Shown here one piece after another: positions 39,080-47,920 of a stretch of 57,544 bases of DNA. The notes under the pieces are model-generated. The model did no database searches. It was given only the letters and a program-made list of their open reading frames with translations, and was not told where the DNA came from. How positions within the stretch are numbered: position 1 is the first letter of the stretch; every line of letters begins with the position of its first letter. The stretch is from Alterluteimonas quercicellularis. Lineage in GTDB: Bacteria > Pseudomonadota > Gammaproteobacteria > Xanthomonadales > Xanthomonadaceae. The DNA is taken from NCBI RefSeq assembly GCF_021191635.1, contig NZ_JAIWPR010000043.1, forward strand, positions 1 through 57,544, read 5' to 3'. The position numbers were made by a program, and so were the translations under genes.

Positions 39080-40047
39080 GCCGCGGTCCTCGCGGCGGCG
39101 TCCATGCGCCCGCGCGCCAGCCGCGTGCAGGTGGCGATGGCGGCGAACAGGCTGGACGGGTCGGCCAGCCCGTGGCCGGCCAGGTCGAGCGCGGTGCCGT
39201 GGTCGACCGCGACGCGCGGATAGGGCAGGCCGAGGGTCAGGTTGACCGCCTGCTCGAAGCCGCTGTACTTGAGCACCGGCAGGCCCTGGTCGTGGTACAT
39301 CGCCAGCACCGCGTCGACCCGCTCCAGCGCGCGCGGCAGGAACGCGGTGTCGGCCGGCAGCGGGCCGTGCAGGTCGAAGCCGTCGCGCTCGCGCAGGGCC
39401 GCCAGGACGGGTTCGATCACCTCGATCTCCTCGCGGCCCAGGTGCCCGGACTCGCCGGCGTGCGGGTTGAGGCCCAGCACCGCGATGGCGGGGCGTGCGA
39501 TTCCGAAGTCGCGCACCAGCGCGCCGTGGAGGATGCGCAGGGTGCGTTCCAGGCCGCGCGCGTCGATCGCGTCGGCGACCGCGCGCAGCGGCAAATGGGT
39601 GGTCGCCAGCGCCACCCGGACGACGTCGTTGGCCAGCATCATCACCACCTCGCAGCCGGCCTGGCGGGCCAGCAGTTCGGTGGTGCCGGTGTAGGCGATG
39701 CCGCCCGCGTTGATCGCGGCCTTGTGCACCGGGCCGGTGACCAGGCCGTCGCAGCGGCCGGCCAGGCAGTCGGCGCCGGCGGCGGTCAGCGCGTCGATCA
39801 CCGCGCGCGCGTTGGCGGGGTCGGGCCGGCCGAAGCCGGGTGCCGTGGCGTTGGGGATCTCCACCCAGCGCACGTCGGGCGCAGGCGCGGGCACGCCGGG
39901 CATCGCCGCGGCGGCGCGGTGCAGGGTATCGGGATCGCCGTAGACGACGAGGTCGGCGTCCCAGTCGCGGCACAGCGCCGCGACGCACAGCTCGGGCCCG
40001 ACGCCGGCCGGCTCTCCCGGCACCAGCGCGAGCCGGGGGCGGCGCAT
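39076..40047 (-). CDS. pdxA: 4-hydroxythreonine-4-phosphate dehydrogenase PdxA
   Basis: This 323-residue enzyme oxidises 4-phosphohydroxy-L-threonine in pyridoxal phosphate synthesis. Motifs: LALVPGEPAGVGPELC at the N terminus, DGLVTGPVHKAAINAGG, AYTGTTELLARQAG, a metal His in VALATTHLPL, GLNPHAGESGHLGREE, and AMYHDQGLPVLKYSGFEQAV. It follows surA by 8 bp and overlaps the tRNA-binding protein gene, so it is in the lptD-surA-pdxA-ksgA operon. Confidence 0.95.
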   Translation of the reverse strand: MRRPRLALVPGEPAGVGPELCVAALCRDWDADLVVYGDPDTLHRAAAAMPGVPAPAPDVRWVEIPNATAPGFGRPDPANARAVIDALTAAGADCLAGRCDGLVTGPVHKAAINAGGIAYTGTTELLARQAGCEVVMMLANDVVRVALATTHLPLRAVADAIDARGLERTLRILHGALVRDFGIARPAIAVLGLNPHAGESGHLGREEIEVIEPVLAALRERDGFDLHGPLPADTAFLPRALERVDAVLAMYHDQGLPVLKYSGFEQAVNLTLGLPYPRVAVDHGTALDLAGHGLADPSSLFAAIATCTRLARGRMDAAARTAA

Positions 40048-40055
40048 GCCAGGCC

Positions 40056-41363
40056 CTAGCCGCCGGAGGCCGGCGCCGCCGCCGCCGCGTTGCGCACGTC
40101 GACGAAGGCCTCGCCGCGGATCTCGCGCAGGAACCGGTTCCACTCGTCTTCCAGCTTGCGCTGGCCGATCGCCTCGCGGATCTGGGCGCGGCGGTTGTCG
40201 TCGCTGGCGGCGGTCTGGCGGCTGCCGACGCGCTGCACGACGTGCCAGCCGGCCTGGGTCTTGAACGGCTCGGAGACAGCGCCGTCCTGGAGCCCGGCCA
40301 CCTGGGCGCCGAAGTCGGGGCCGAACTGGTCGACGGTGAACCAGCCGAGGTCGCCGCCGTTCTCGCGCGAGGTGGTGTCGTCGGAATTCTCGCGGGCCAG
40401 CTCGGCGAAGTCGGCGCCGCCCTCGACCCGGGCGCGCAGGGTCGTGGCGCGCGCGCGCGCCTGGTCGTCGCTGACGTCGCCGCCGCTGCGGATCAGGATG
40501 TGGCGCGCCTGGTACTGGGTCACCGTGCCGGGGCCCTCGGCGTCGCGCACGTCGACCAGCTGCAGCAGCTGGAAGCCGCTCGGGCCGCGCATCGGACCGA
40601 TGATCTGGCCGGGCTGCAGGGACTGGATCGCGCCGGCGAAGGCGGTCGGGATCTCGTCGAGCGAGCGCCAGCCGAGGCTGCCGCCCTCGAGCGCGTTGGG
40701 GCTGTCGGAGTAGCGCACCGCCGCCGCCGGGAAGGCCATCTCGCCGCGGTCGATCAGGCCCTTCACGCCCTCGATCTTCTGCTCGGCGGTGGCGATCTGC
40801 TCGGGGGTGGCGCCGTCGGGCAGCGCGACCAGGATGTGCGCGAGCTGGTACTGGCGGCCGCTGGCCTGGTTCTCCAGGGCCGCGTCCACCTCGGCGTCGC
40901 TGACCACGATGCGGGTCTGGGCGAAGCGCTGGCGCAGGCGCTGGATCATCAGTTCCTCGCGCAGCGAGTTGCGGAACTCGTCGAACGACAGGCCGTCGGC
41001 GGCGAGCTGCTGGCGCAACTGGTCGGGGCTGAAGCCGTTCTGCTGCGCGATCATGCCGACCGCGCCGTCGACCTCGGCGTCGCTCACGCGTACGCCCATC
41101 TGGCCGGCGCGGGCGGTCTGCAGGCGCACCAGCACCAGCCGCTCCAGCACCTGGCGCTCGAGGATGTCGCGCGGCGGCAGCTGGTCGGAACGGCCCTCGT
41201 ACTGCGCCAGCACGTTGGCCACGGCGCGGTCGAGCTCGCTCTGCAGGATGACGTCCTCGTCGACCACCGCCGCGATGCGCTCCAGCGGCTGCACCTCTTG
41301 CGCATGGACGTGGGCGCCGAACAGCAGCAGCGCCGCCAGCAGGGACAGGAAGGATGTCTTCAT
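40056..41363 (-). CDS. surA: periplasmic peptidyl-prolyl isomerase/chaperone SurA
   Basis: This 435-residue chaperone for outer-membrane protein assembly has a signal peptide (MKTSFLSLLAALLLFGAHVHA), an N-terminal chaperone domain (about 23-170) and two parvulin domains. These are about 175-275 (QYQLAHILVALPDG) and 285-385 (QYQARHILIRSGGD). The C-terminal helix follows (REAIGQRKLEDEWNRFLREI). Length fits the family. The start overlaps the lptD stop (TAATG), coupling production of LptD with one of the chaperones it depends on. Confidence 0.96.
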   Translation of the reverse strand: MKTSFLSLLAALLLFGAHVHAQEVQPLERIAAVVDEDVILQSELDRAVANVLAQYEGRSDQLPPRDILERQVLERLVLVRLQTARAGQMGVRVSDAEVDGAVGMIAQQNGFSPDQLRQQLAADGLSFDEFRNSLREELMIQRLRQRFAQTRIVVSDAEVDAALENQASGRQYQLAHILVALPDGATPEQIATAEQKIEGVKGLIDRGEMAFPAAAVRYSDSPNALEGGSLGWRSLDEIPTAFAGAIQSLQPGQIIGPMRGPSGFQLLQLVDVRDAEGPGTVTQYQARHILIRSGGDVSDDQARARATTLRARVEGGADFAELARENSDDTTSRENGGDLGWFTVDQFGPDFGAQVAGLQDGAVSEPFKTQAGWHVVQRVGSRQTAASDDNRRAQIREAIGQRKLEDEWNRFLREIRGEAFVDVRNAAAAAPASGG

Positions 41364-43756
41364 TATTGGATGGGGTCGATTTGGACGGGTTCGCCGCGCA
41401 GATCCGACGGCGGGACGAGATAGAGGTCGTCTCGGTAGTAGCCGAGAATAGCACGGCGCAGGCGGTCCTCCGTGTCGGCGCCGAGCGAGCTCAGGCCCTT
41501 CAGCTCGACCTCGAGCTGGATGGCGTCGTTCATCTCGCCGATGCGGTTGCGCACGTAGCGGCGGCCGACCAGGCGCACGGTCACGCAGCAGCTGTCCCAC
41601 TGCACGCCGGCGATGCTCTCCAGCAGCGAGGAGTCCTTCAGCGAGTAGTAGTAGCGCCCGACCAGGCTCCAGGCCGGGGACAGCGGGTACAGGAAGGAGA
41701 AGTCCACCTGTTCCAGCAGTTCGCGGCGGTAGCGGTAGCTGAGGTTGGCGATGCCGTCGTCGCCGATCAGGTAGCGGGTGCGCATGCTGATCAGGTCGTC
41801 GCGGCGGATCTTCGGGTCCCACTGGTAGCCAGCGTTCAGGCTCCAGCGGTCGTTGATCGCGTAGGCGGCCTCGGCCACCCAGGAGGACTCGCCGGACTCG
41901 ACCGGCGGCGTGTTGGGCCTCAGGCCGACCCGGGAATCGTCGAAGTAGCGGATCTGGCCGATGCTGGCCGACAGCTTCTCCAGGCCGTCGGACTCGCGGA
42001 TCAGGCGCGTGGTCAACGCCACGGTCATCTGGTTGGCGTCGGCCTGGCGGTCGCCGCCGGAGAAGCGGTTGTCGCGGAACAGCTGGCCCCAGCTGAACGT
42101 CAGCGCGCGGGTGTCGAACAGCGGCAGGTTGTCCTGGTTCCGGTACGGCGAGTTGAGATAGAAGATGCGCGGCTCGAGCGTGTGCAGGTAGCTGTCGCCG
42201 CGGAAGACGGTGTCGCGGTCGAAGAACAGCCCGGCGTCGACGCTGGCGATCGGCTGGTTGCGGGTCGGCGAGCGATCGGGCTCGGTGCCCGCGGCGGCGG
42301 CCAGCTGCTGCGCCAGTTCCTCGTCCAGCTGGTAGGCGGTGCTGCGCCAGGCCAGGGTCGGCCGCACGAACCAGGCCGCGCCCTCGAACGGGAAGGAGAC
42401 GTAGGGCTTGGCGTCGAAGCGGCTGCCGCCGTAGCGCACGTCGTCGGTGGCCGAGAAGCGGGTGAGGTCCACGTCCACGCCCGCCACCAGCCAGGGCCGG
42501 AACGGCTGCTCCCAGGAGCCGAACAGCCGCGGCAGGCGGTTGTAGGGCAGGTTCTGCTCCGACAGCGTGTAGTCGGCGAGCTGGTTGTAGTCGGCGACCA
42601 GGCCCGCCTCCCAGTAGCGCCCGCGGCCGTACAGGCCGGCGTTGCTGACGATGGAGATCGGCGAGCCGGCGGTCAGGTTGCTGCTCATGTCCTCCAGGTA
42701 GCGCGGGTCGCTGATCCAGTTGAGGTTGCTGCGCGCCTGCCAGATGCGGTTGAACCGGTGCGAGCCCGAGAACTGGAACATGCCGCGGTCCTCCTCGCGC
42801 CAGTTCTCCTCCGGGATGCCGAGGTCGATCTCCTCCTGGCGCTCGCGCGGCGTGAGGTCGTCGGAGGGCAGGTACTCGAAGTACAGCGTGGCGCCGCCGC
42901 GGTTGGACAGGTAGCGGGCCTCGGTGCCGAGCGCCAGGCCGCGGTCGGTCATGATCCGGGGCTCGAGCGTCATGTCGTAGTTCGGCGCCAGGTTCAGGTA
43001 GATCGGCTGCCGGTAGTCGAAGCCGTTGCGGCTGCTGTAGTCGATGCCCGGGTACAGCAGGCCGGTCTTGCGGCGGTCGTCGACCGGGAAGCGGAAGTAG
43101 GGCATGTACAGGATCGGGAACCGCCCCAGCCGCAGCGACGCGCCGCGCGCGGTGCCCCAGCCGCTCTCCGTGTCGACGTCGATCTGCCGCGCGCGCAGTT
43201 CCCAGTGGCGGGCCTCGGGCGGGCAGGTGGAGTAGGTCGAGCCGTACATCGAGCCGAGGTCGCCCACCATCTCGGCGCGATCGGCGCGGCCGTTGCCGCG
43301 GCGCTCGATGAGCTGGTACTGGACGTTCTCGATCTCGTGGGTGTCCTGGTCGGGGTTGCCGCGCAGGCGCTCGGCCACGATGCGCATGCCCGAGTCCTGG
43401 TAGCGCACGCTGCCGTCGGCGACGTAGTTGCCGGTGTCCTCGTTGTAGTCGAGGTTGTCGGTGGCCAGGAACTGGTCGCCGCGGCGCAGGGTGACGTTGC
43501 CGTCGAAGTTGATGACCTCGTCGCGCACGCCGGACACGCTGTCGCCGTCGATGTCGGTGGGCTGCTGCTGGCGGTCGGCGGAAGTGCCGACCGGCTGCGG
43601 CGCGTCCGGGAACACCGGCACCGCGTCCTCCAGCGGGCACAGCCGCCAGTCCTCCGGCGGCTCGCGATCCCAGTCCCATTCCTGCGCCTGGGCCGTGGCG
43701 CCGAGCGAGAACGCGATGCACAACGGCAGGGGCAGCAGTCGGAGAGCAGGGCGCAC
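41363..43756 (-). CDS. lptD: LPS-assembly protein LptD
   Basis: This 797-residue outer-membrane protein, with LptE, inserts lipopolysaccharide into the outer leaflet. It has a signal peptide (about 1-24, MRPALRLLPLPLCIAFSLGA), an OstA-type periplasmic jellyroll (about 80-200, INFDGNVTLRRGDQFLATDN) and a large beta-barrel. Barrel signatures include GWGTARGASLRLGRFPILYM and WDSCCVTVRLVGRRYVRN, with the paired Cys used in disulfide-controlled maturation. It is first in the operon with surA-pdxA. It is divergent from msrB, with 100 bp between starts. Confidence 0.96.
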   Translation of the reverse strand: MRPALRLLPLPLCIAFSLGATAQAQEWDWDREPPEDWRLCPLEDAVPVFPDAPQPVGTSADRQQQPTDIDGDSVSGVRDEVINFDGNVTLRRGDQFLATDNLDYNEDTGNYVADGSVRYQDSGMRIVAERLRGNPDQDTHEIENVQYQLIERRGNGRADRAEMVGDLGSMYGSTYSTCPPEARHWELRARQIDVDTESGWGTARGASLRLGRFPILYMPYFRFPVDDRRKTGLLYPGIDYSSRNGFDYRQPIYLNLAPNYDMTLEPRIMTDRGLALGTEARYLSNRGGATLYFEYLPSDDLTPRERQEEIDLGIPEENWREEDRGMFQFSGSHRFNRIWQARSNLNWISDPRYLEDMSSNLTAGSPISIVSNAGLYGRGRYWEAGLVADYNQLADYTLSEQNLPYNRLPRLFGSWEQPFRPWLVAGVDVDLTRFSATDDVRYGGSRFDAKPYVSFPFEGAAWFVRPTLAWRSTAYQLDEELAQQLAAAAGTEPDRSPTRNQPIASVDAGLFFDRDTVFRGDSYLHTLEPRIFYLNSPYRNQDNLPLFDTRALTFSWGQLFRDNRFSGGDRQADANQMTVALTTRLIRESDGLEKLSASIGQIRYFDDSRVGLRPNTPPVESGESSWVAEAAYAINDRWSLNAGYQWDPKIRRDDLISMRTRYLIGDDGIANLSYRYRRELLEQVDFSFLYPLSPAWSLVGRYYYSLKDSSLLESIAGVQWDSCCVTVRLVGRRYVRNRIGEMNDAIQLEVELKGLSSLGADTEDRLRRAILGYYRDDLYLVPPSDLRGEPVQIDPIQ

Positions 43757-43856
43757 GCGGGAATCCGTGGGGGCAAACGGCCGCCAGAATGCCCCATCCC
43801 TTGCGATGCGGCAATGCAGCCCAACCTAGGGGGCATCCCCGTTCCCGGAGCGCATC

Positions 43857-44267
43857 ATGGCCGCTGTTCCTCCAGGCAAAACCGAGGCTGAATGGCGCGA
43901 GCAGCTCACCCCCGAGCAGTTCGCGGTCTGCCGCTGCTCGGCCACCGAGCCGCCGTTCACCGGCCGCTACTGGGACCACAAGGCGGAAGGGTGCTACCTC
44001 TGCGTCGCCTGCGGGGCGCCGCTGTTCGACTCGGCCGCCAAGTACGACTCCGGCAGCGGCTGGCCCAGCTTCCATGCACCGGCCTCGGCCGGGGCGGTGA
44101 GCGAGCACGCCGACGGCAGCCACGGCATGCGCCGGGTCGAGGTCAGGTGCGCGCAGTGCGCCTCGCACCTGGGCCACGTGTTCCCCGACGGCCCGCCGCC
44201 GACCGGCCTGCGCTACTGCATCAATTCCGCTGCGCTGGACTTCGCGCCGGCCGACGCCGCCGGCTGA
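43857..44267 (+). CDS. msrB: peptide-methionine (R)-S-oxide reductase MsrB
   Basis: This 136-residue enzyme reduces methionine-R-sulfoxide in proteins. Zinc ligands are the CxxC pairs C49/C52 (CVACGAPLF) and C98/C101 ([14 protein letters not shown]). The catalytic Cys is C121 ([10 protein letters not shown]), and SGSGWPSF lines the active site. No signal peptide is seen, so it is cytosolic. An inverted repeat ATGCCCC (43789-43795) / GGGGCAT (43830-43836) lies in the intergenic region shared with lptD. Confidence 0.95.
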   Translation: MAAVPPGKTEAEWREQLTPEQFAVCRCSATEPPFTGRYWDHKAEGCYLCVACGAPLFDSAAKYDSGSGWPSFHAPASAGAVSEHADGSHGMRRVEVRCAQCASHLGHVFPDGPPPTGLRYCINSAALDFAPADAAG

Positions 44268-44298
44268 ACGCTGCGGGCCGGGCGGCGCCCGGCCGGCT

Positions 44299-45219
44299 TC
44301 AGGCGGGCAGCAGGGCGCGCACGTGGGCGACGCTGCACTCGCGCAGCGCCTGCAGGTCGTAGCCGCCCTCCAGCAGCGATACCGTGCGCCCGGCCGCGTG
44401 CTGGCCGGCGATCGCGCACAGCTCGCCGGTCAGCCAGGCGAAGTCGGCGGCGTCGAGCTGCATCTGCGCCAGCGGGTCGCGCCAGTGCGCGTCGAACCCG
44501 GCCGAGATCAGCACCAGCTGCGGCCGGAACGCCTCCAGCTCGGGCAGCAGGCGCTCGACCCAGGCCTCCTGGAACATGCGGCTGCCGGTGCCGGGCGGCA
44601 GCGGCAGGTTCATGATGTTGCCCAGCCCGCGCTCGCGGCGCGAGCCGCTGTGCGGGAACAGCCCCTGCTGGTGCGAGCTGAGATACAGCACCCGCGGTTC
44701 GGCCTCGAAGATCGCCTGGGTGCCGTTGCCGTGGTGCACGTCGAAGTCGACCACGGCCACGCGCGAGAGCCCGTGCTTGTCCAGGGCGTGGGCCGCGGCC
44801 ACGGCCGCGTTGTTGAACAGGCAGAAGCCCATCGCCTGGCCGCCGGTCGCGTGGTGGCCGGGCGGGCGGACCGCGCAGAAGGCGCGCTCGGCGTCGCCGT
44901 GCATGACCGCGTCCACCGCGGCGACGCCGGCGCCGGCCGCGCGCAGCGCCGCCTCGCCGGAGGAGGGCGACAGCACGGTGTCCGGGTCGAGCTGGGTGCG
45001 CGCGGCCGGCGCGTGTTCCAGGACGGCCTCGAGCAGGTGCTCGTCGTGCACCCGCAGCAGCTGGCCGCGCGTGGCGCGCGGCGCCTCGCGCCAGTCCAGC
45101 CCGGGCAGGTGCTCGTGCAGGGCCTGGATCACCGCGGCCAGCCGCTGGGACGATTCGGGATGGCCCGGGCCGGTGTCGTGGCCCAGGCAGGCGGAATGGG
45201 TGTAGACCGGCAGGCTCAT
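44299..45219 (-). CDS. histone deacetylase family (class II HDAC-like) hydrolase
   Basis: This 306-residue arginase/deacetylase-fold protein probably removes acyl groups from lysine or acetylpolyamine-like substrates. Signatures: YTHSACLGHDTGPGHPESSQ, AVRPPGHHATGGQAMGFC (catalytic His pair), VAVVDFDVHHGNGTQ (zinc Asp/His), LISAGFDAHWRDPL and SLLEGGYDLQAL. The start overlaps the stop of the cobalamin adenosyltransferase gene as ATGA, so the two are translationally coupled. The actual substrate is unknown. Confidence 0.92.
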   Translation of the reverse strand: MSLPVYTHSACLGHDTGPGHPESSQRLAAVIQALHEHLPGLDWREAPRATRGQLLRVHDEHLLEAVLEHAPAARTQLDPDTVLSPSSGEAALRAAGAGVAAVDAVMHGDAERAFCAVRPPGHHATGGQAMGFCLFNNAAVAAAHALDKHGLSRVAVVDFDVHHGNGTQAIFEAEPRVLYLSSHQQGLFPHSGSRRERGLGNIMNLPLPPGTGSRMFQEAWVERLLPELEAFRPQLVLISAGFDAHWRDPLAQMQLDAADFAWLTGELCAIAGQHAAGRTVSLLEGGYDLQALRECSVAHVRALLPA

Positions 45220-45770
45220 CCGCCGCGGCGTTCGTGGCGCCACAGCGTTTCGCCGTGGCCGCCGGCGCGCGCCAGCACCCGCGACAGCACGAACAGCAGG
45301 TCGGACAGGCGGTTGAGGTAGCGCACCGCCTGCGGCCGCACCCGTTCCAGGCGCGAGAGCGCGACCGTCTCGCGCTCGGCGCGGCGCACCACCGTGCGCG
45401 CGACGTGGCAGCGCGCGGCCGCCTCGCCGCCGCCGGGCAGGATGAAGTCCTTCAGCGCGGGCAGGTCGGCGTTGTAGCGGTCCAGGTGCCGTTCCAGGCG
45501 TTCGATGTCGGCGTCGTCGATCGCGGCATGACCCGGGATGCACAGCTCGCCGCCGAGGTCGAACAGCTGGTGCTGGAGCGCGGTGAGCAGGTCGCGCAGG
45601 TCGTCGGGCAGCTCGCAGGCCAGCAGCAGGCCCAGGCAGGCGTTGGCCTCGTCGACGGTGCCGTAGGCCGCCACCCGCGCCGAATCCTTCGCCACCCGGC
45701 TGCCGTCGCCGAGGCCCGTCGTGCCGTCGTCGCCGGTGCGGGTGTAGATGCGGGAAAGGCGGTGGCCCAT
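45216..45770 (-). CDS. PduO-type cob(I)alamin adenosyltransferase
   Basis: This 184-residue enzyme transfers adenosyl from ATP to cob(I)alamin. The ATP-binding N terminus reads MGHRLSRIYTRTGDDGTTGL followed by GDGSRVAKDSARVAAYGTVD; RTVVRRAERETVAL and VRYLNRLSDLLFVLSRVLAR are PduO signatures. The first 15 codons and one base of the next (45723-45769) are duplicated exactly at 45932-45978. A GTG at 45979 opens a 69-codon ORF that reads through the intervening DNA and ends TGATG on this gene's ATG. The present start is therefore the inner copy of a duplicated 5' end. It probably acts with the BtuM-like transporter encoded upstream. Confidence 0.94.
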   Translation of the reverse strand: MGHRLSRIYTRTGDDGTTGLGDGSRVAKDSARVAAYGTVDEANACLGLLLACELPDDLRDLLTALQHQLFDLGGELCIPGHAAIDDADIERLERHLDRYNADLPALKDFILPGGGEAAARCHVARTVVRRAERETVALSRLERVRPQAVRYLNRLSDLLFVLSRVLARAGGHGETLWRHERRGG

Positions 45771-45978
45771 CAGCCGAGTTCCGTCCGGAGCCCGCAGGCA
45801 CGGCGTTCCGGGCAGGATGCCCGGTCGCGGGCGCCGGCAGGCGCCCGGCGGCGAGCGGCCGGACGCCGTCGTCCGGCCGTTCGCGACGACGGGCGCACAG
45901 GACGTGCGCGTGTCGTCATCGGGCGATGCCCGCCGTCGTCGCCGGTGCGGGTGTAGATGCGGGAAAGGCGGTGGCCCA
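45723..45978. repeat. 47-bp direct repeat flanking a hairpin cluster
   Basis: Positions 45723-45769 and 45932-45978 are identical over 47 bp. The unit pitch is 209 bp. The 162 bp between them holds four palindromes: CCGGGCA-GGA-TGCCCGG (45808-45824), GGGCGCC-GGCA-GGCGCCC (45829-45846), a 14-bp stem with one G-U (45851-45864 with 45871-45884) and CGGGC-GAT-GCCCG (45920-45932). The repeat copies the 5' end of the cobalamin adenosyltransferase gene. It looks like a hairpin-cluster insertion with a long target duplication, or a tandem duplication that captured one. Confidence 0.9.
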
Positions 45979-45993
45979 CGCGCGGGCGGCCGG

Positions 45994-46599
45994 TCAGGCG
46001 GTGCGGTCGCGGCGCTGGGCGGTCGCCGCCGTCAGCTGCAGCGCGGCGGCGTGCACCGCCGCGGCCAGCGCGACGTACAGCGCCATCGTGCCCAGGTAGG
46101 CCGGCAGCCAGTCGGTGTAGTTCTTCCACCAGCCGGCCACGGTCGGTTCGGCGACGCTGGCGCTGATCCAGTAGAAGCTGCCCTGGGCCACCAGCTGGCA
46201 GGCCGCGGCGGACACGACCACGGCCAGTGCGAGCCGGCCCAGGGTGCGCAGGTCGAGCGCCAGCGGCCGGCGCGCCACCCAGGCGCCGCCCGCCCACAGC
46301 AGCAGGTAGGCGCCGATCAGGCACCAGTAGGCCGGCGAGACGCAGTAGTGCTGCCAGAAGCTCAGGCCCTGGCTGCGGATCACCGCCCAGTCGACCAGCA
46401 CCGCCAGCGCCATCAGCGCCGGGAACGCGCGGCGCGCGTGCCGGTGCAGGTAGAGGCCGCCGAGGAAGAACACCGCCCAGGAGGCGTCGGGGATCGCCGC
46501 GAAGTGGTGGACCCGGGTCGCCGCCAGCAACACGGCGAGCGCGAAGACCAGCGGGGCGGCCGGGAGGGCGGACGGGACGGAGCGGTCGGCGGGGTTCAT
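45994..46599 (-). CDS. btuM: BtuM-like vitamin B12 transporter
   Basis: This 201-residue protein has about six hydrophobic helices and resembles a solitary ECF S-component. Features recalled for BtuM: an N-terminal ATRVHHFAAIPDASWAVFFL stretch and a single conserved Cys preceding a helix, here C86 (SFWQHYCVSPAYW), which in BtuM contacts the cobalt of cyanocobalamin. The adjacency to a cobalamin adenosyltransferase on the same strand supports the call. No cobalamin riboswitch box was recognised in the 118 bp upstream. The family call rests on recall and context; another small membrane family cannot be excluded. Confidence 0.68.
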   Translation of the reverse strand: MNPADRSVPSALPAAPLVFALAVLLAATRVHHFAAIPDASWAVFFLGGLYLHRHARRAFPALMALAVLVDWAVIRSQGLSFWQHYCVSPAYWCLIGAYLLLWAGGAWVARRPLALDLRTLGRLALAVVVSAAACQLVAQGSFYWISASVAEPTVAGWWKNYTDWLPAYLGTMALYVALAAAVHAAALQLTAATAQRRDRTA

Positions 46600-46717
46600 C
46601 GGGCGGCTCCCGGAAGTGTCTTGGCCGCCATTCTAGGCCGTGCGCGCGCGAAAGGCGCGAAGGGCACGTGCCCGGGCGGCGGCTGGCCCGGCGCATCGGG
46701 CCGGTATCATCGGCGCC

Positions 46718-47920
46718 ATGGACCCTATCCACGACGTGCTGATCGTCGGCGGCGGCCTGGTCGGCGCCAGCCTCGCCATCGCGCTGGCGCGGCTCGACCT
46801 CGACGTCGGCCTGGTCGAGGCGAGCCCGCCCGGCGCGCTGCCGGCGGTGTTCGACCAGCGCAACCTGAGCTTCGCCGACGCCACCGTGAACGCGCTGGGC
46901 GCGCTCGGCGTGCTGCAGCGCCTGCGCGCGCCCGGCGGCGAGATCGCCGAGATCCATGTCAGCCGCGCCGGCGACTTCGGCCGGCTGCGCCTGCGCGCGG
47001 CCGACTACGGGCGCGCCGCGTTCGGCCGGGTGGTGGTGGCGCGCGACTTCGGCCAGGCGCTGGAAGCGCGCCTGGGCGAGCTGCCGCGGCTGGCCCGCTA
47101 CCGGCCGGCGCGCTACCTGGGCAGCGCGGTCGAGGGCGATGCGCGGCGGGTGCGGTTGCAGGCCGACGGCGGGCCGGACTCGCTGCGCGCGCGCCTGCTG
47201 GTGGGTGCCGACGGCACGGAAAGCGCGGTACGCGTCGACCTCGGCATCGATGCTATCGGTCACGACTACCGGCAGACCCTGCTGGTGGCGCGGGTGCGCG
47301 CGGCGCGGCCCCCGCACGGCGTCGCCTGGGAGCGGCTGACCGACAGCGGGCCGACCGCGCTGCTGCCGCGCGGCGACGGCCACTACGGACTCGTGCACGG
47401 CGTGCCGGCCGACGAGGCGGCCGCCGTCGAAGCGCTGGACGATGCCGCCTTCCTGGCGCGGGTGCAGGCCGCGTTCGGCTGGCGCGCCGGCCGCCTGCTG
47501 GAGGTGGGGCCGCGCAGCGCGTACCCGCTGCACCGGCGGGTCGCCGAGCGCACCACCGCGCCGCGCGCGGTGCTGGTGGGCAACGCCGCGCAGACCCTGC
47601 ACCCGATCGGCGCGCAGGGCTTCAACCTGGGCCTGCGCGACGCGCTGGTGCTGGCGGAGGCGATCGCCGCCCGCGGGCCGGGCGACGACGCCCTGCACGA
47701 CTACGCGCGGCGCCGCCGCGAGGACCGCGAGCGCACGCTCGCCTTCTCCGACGGGCTCGCGCGGCTGACCGCGAACCCGAGCGGGCTGCTGCGGCCGCTG
47801 CGCAGCCTGGGCCTGCTGGCGCTGGACGGCGACCACGGCGGCCTGCAGGCGCGCCTGGCCGGCGGCGCCATGGGCTACCGCGGCGACGTGCCGGCGCTGT
47901 GCCGGCGGGGCGCGGCATGA
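46718..47920 (+). CDS. ubiH: 2-octaprenyl-6-methoxyphenol hydroxylase UbiH
   Basis: This 400-residue FAD monooxygenase acts in ubiquinone ring hydroxylation. FAD motifs: DVLIVGGGLVGASLAIALAR at the N terminus, LLVGADGTESAVR (DG motif) and LVGNAAQTLHPIGAQGFNLG near residue 290. SFADATVNALGALGVL is typical of UbiH. The ATG chosen precedes the dinucleotide fold by seven residues. It overlaps the following hydroxylase gene as ATGA and is divergent from btuM. Confidence 0.93.
   Translation: MDPIHDVLIVGGGLVGASLAIALARLDLDVGLVEASPPGALPAVFDQRNLSFADATVNALGALGVLQRLRAPGGEIAEIHVSRAGDFGRLRLRAADYGRAAFGRVVVARDFGQALEARLGELPRLARYRPARYLGSAVEGDARRVRLQADGGPDSLRARLLVGADGTESAVRVDLGIDAIGHDYRQTLLVARVRAARPPHGVAWERLTDSGPTALLPRGDGHYGLVHGVPADEAAAVEALDDAAFLARVQAAFGWRAGRLLEVGPRSAYPLHRRVAERTTAPRAVLVGNAAQTLHPIGAQGFNLGLRDALVLAEAIAARGPGDDALHDYARRRREDRERTLAFSDGLARLTANPSGLLRPLRSLGLLALDGDHGGLQARLAGGAMGYRGDVPALCRRGAA

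Noticed and set aside
40056..44177. Upstream extension of the surA frame through the whole of lptD and msrB
   Set aside because: SurA has a clear signal peptide at 41363 and a TAATG overlap with lptD; the upstream part is a shadow of lptD.
46600..46717. Possible cobalamin riboswitch before btuM
   Set aside because: No B12-box-like core was recognised and the 118-bp space is too short for a full riboswitch together with the divergent ubiH start region.
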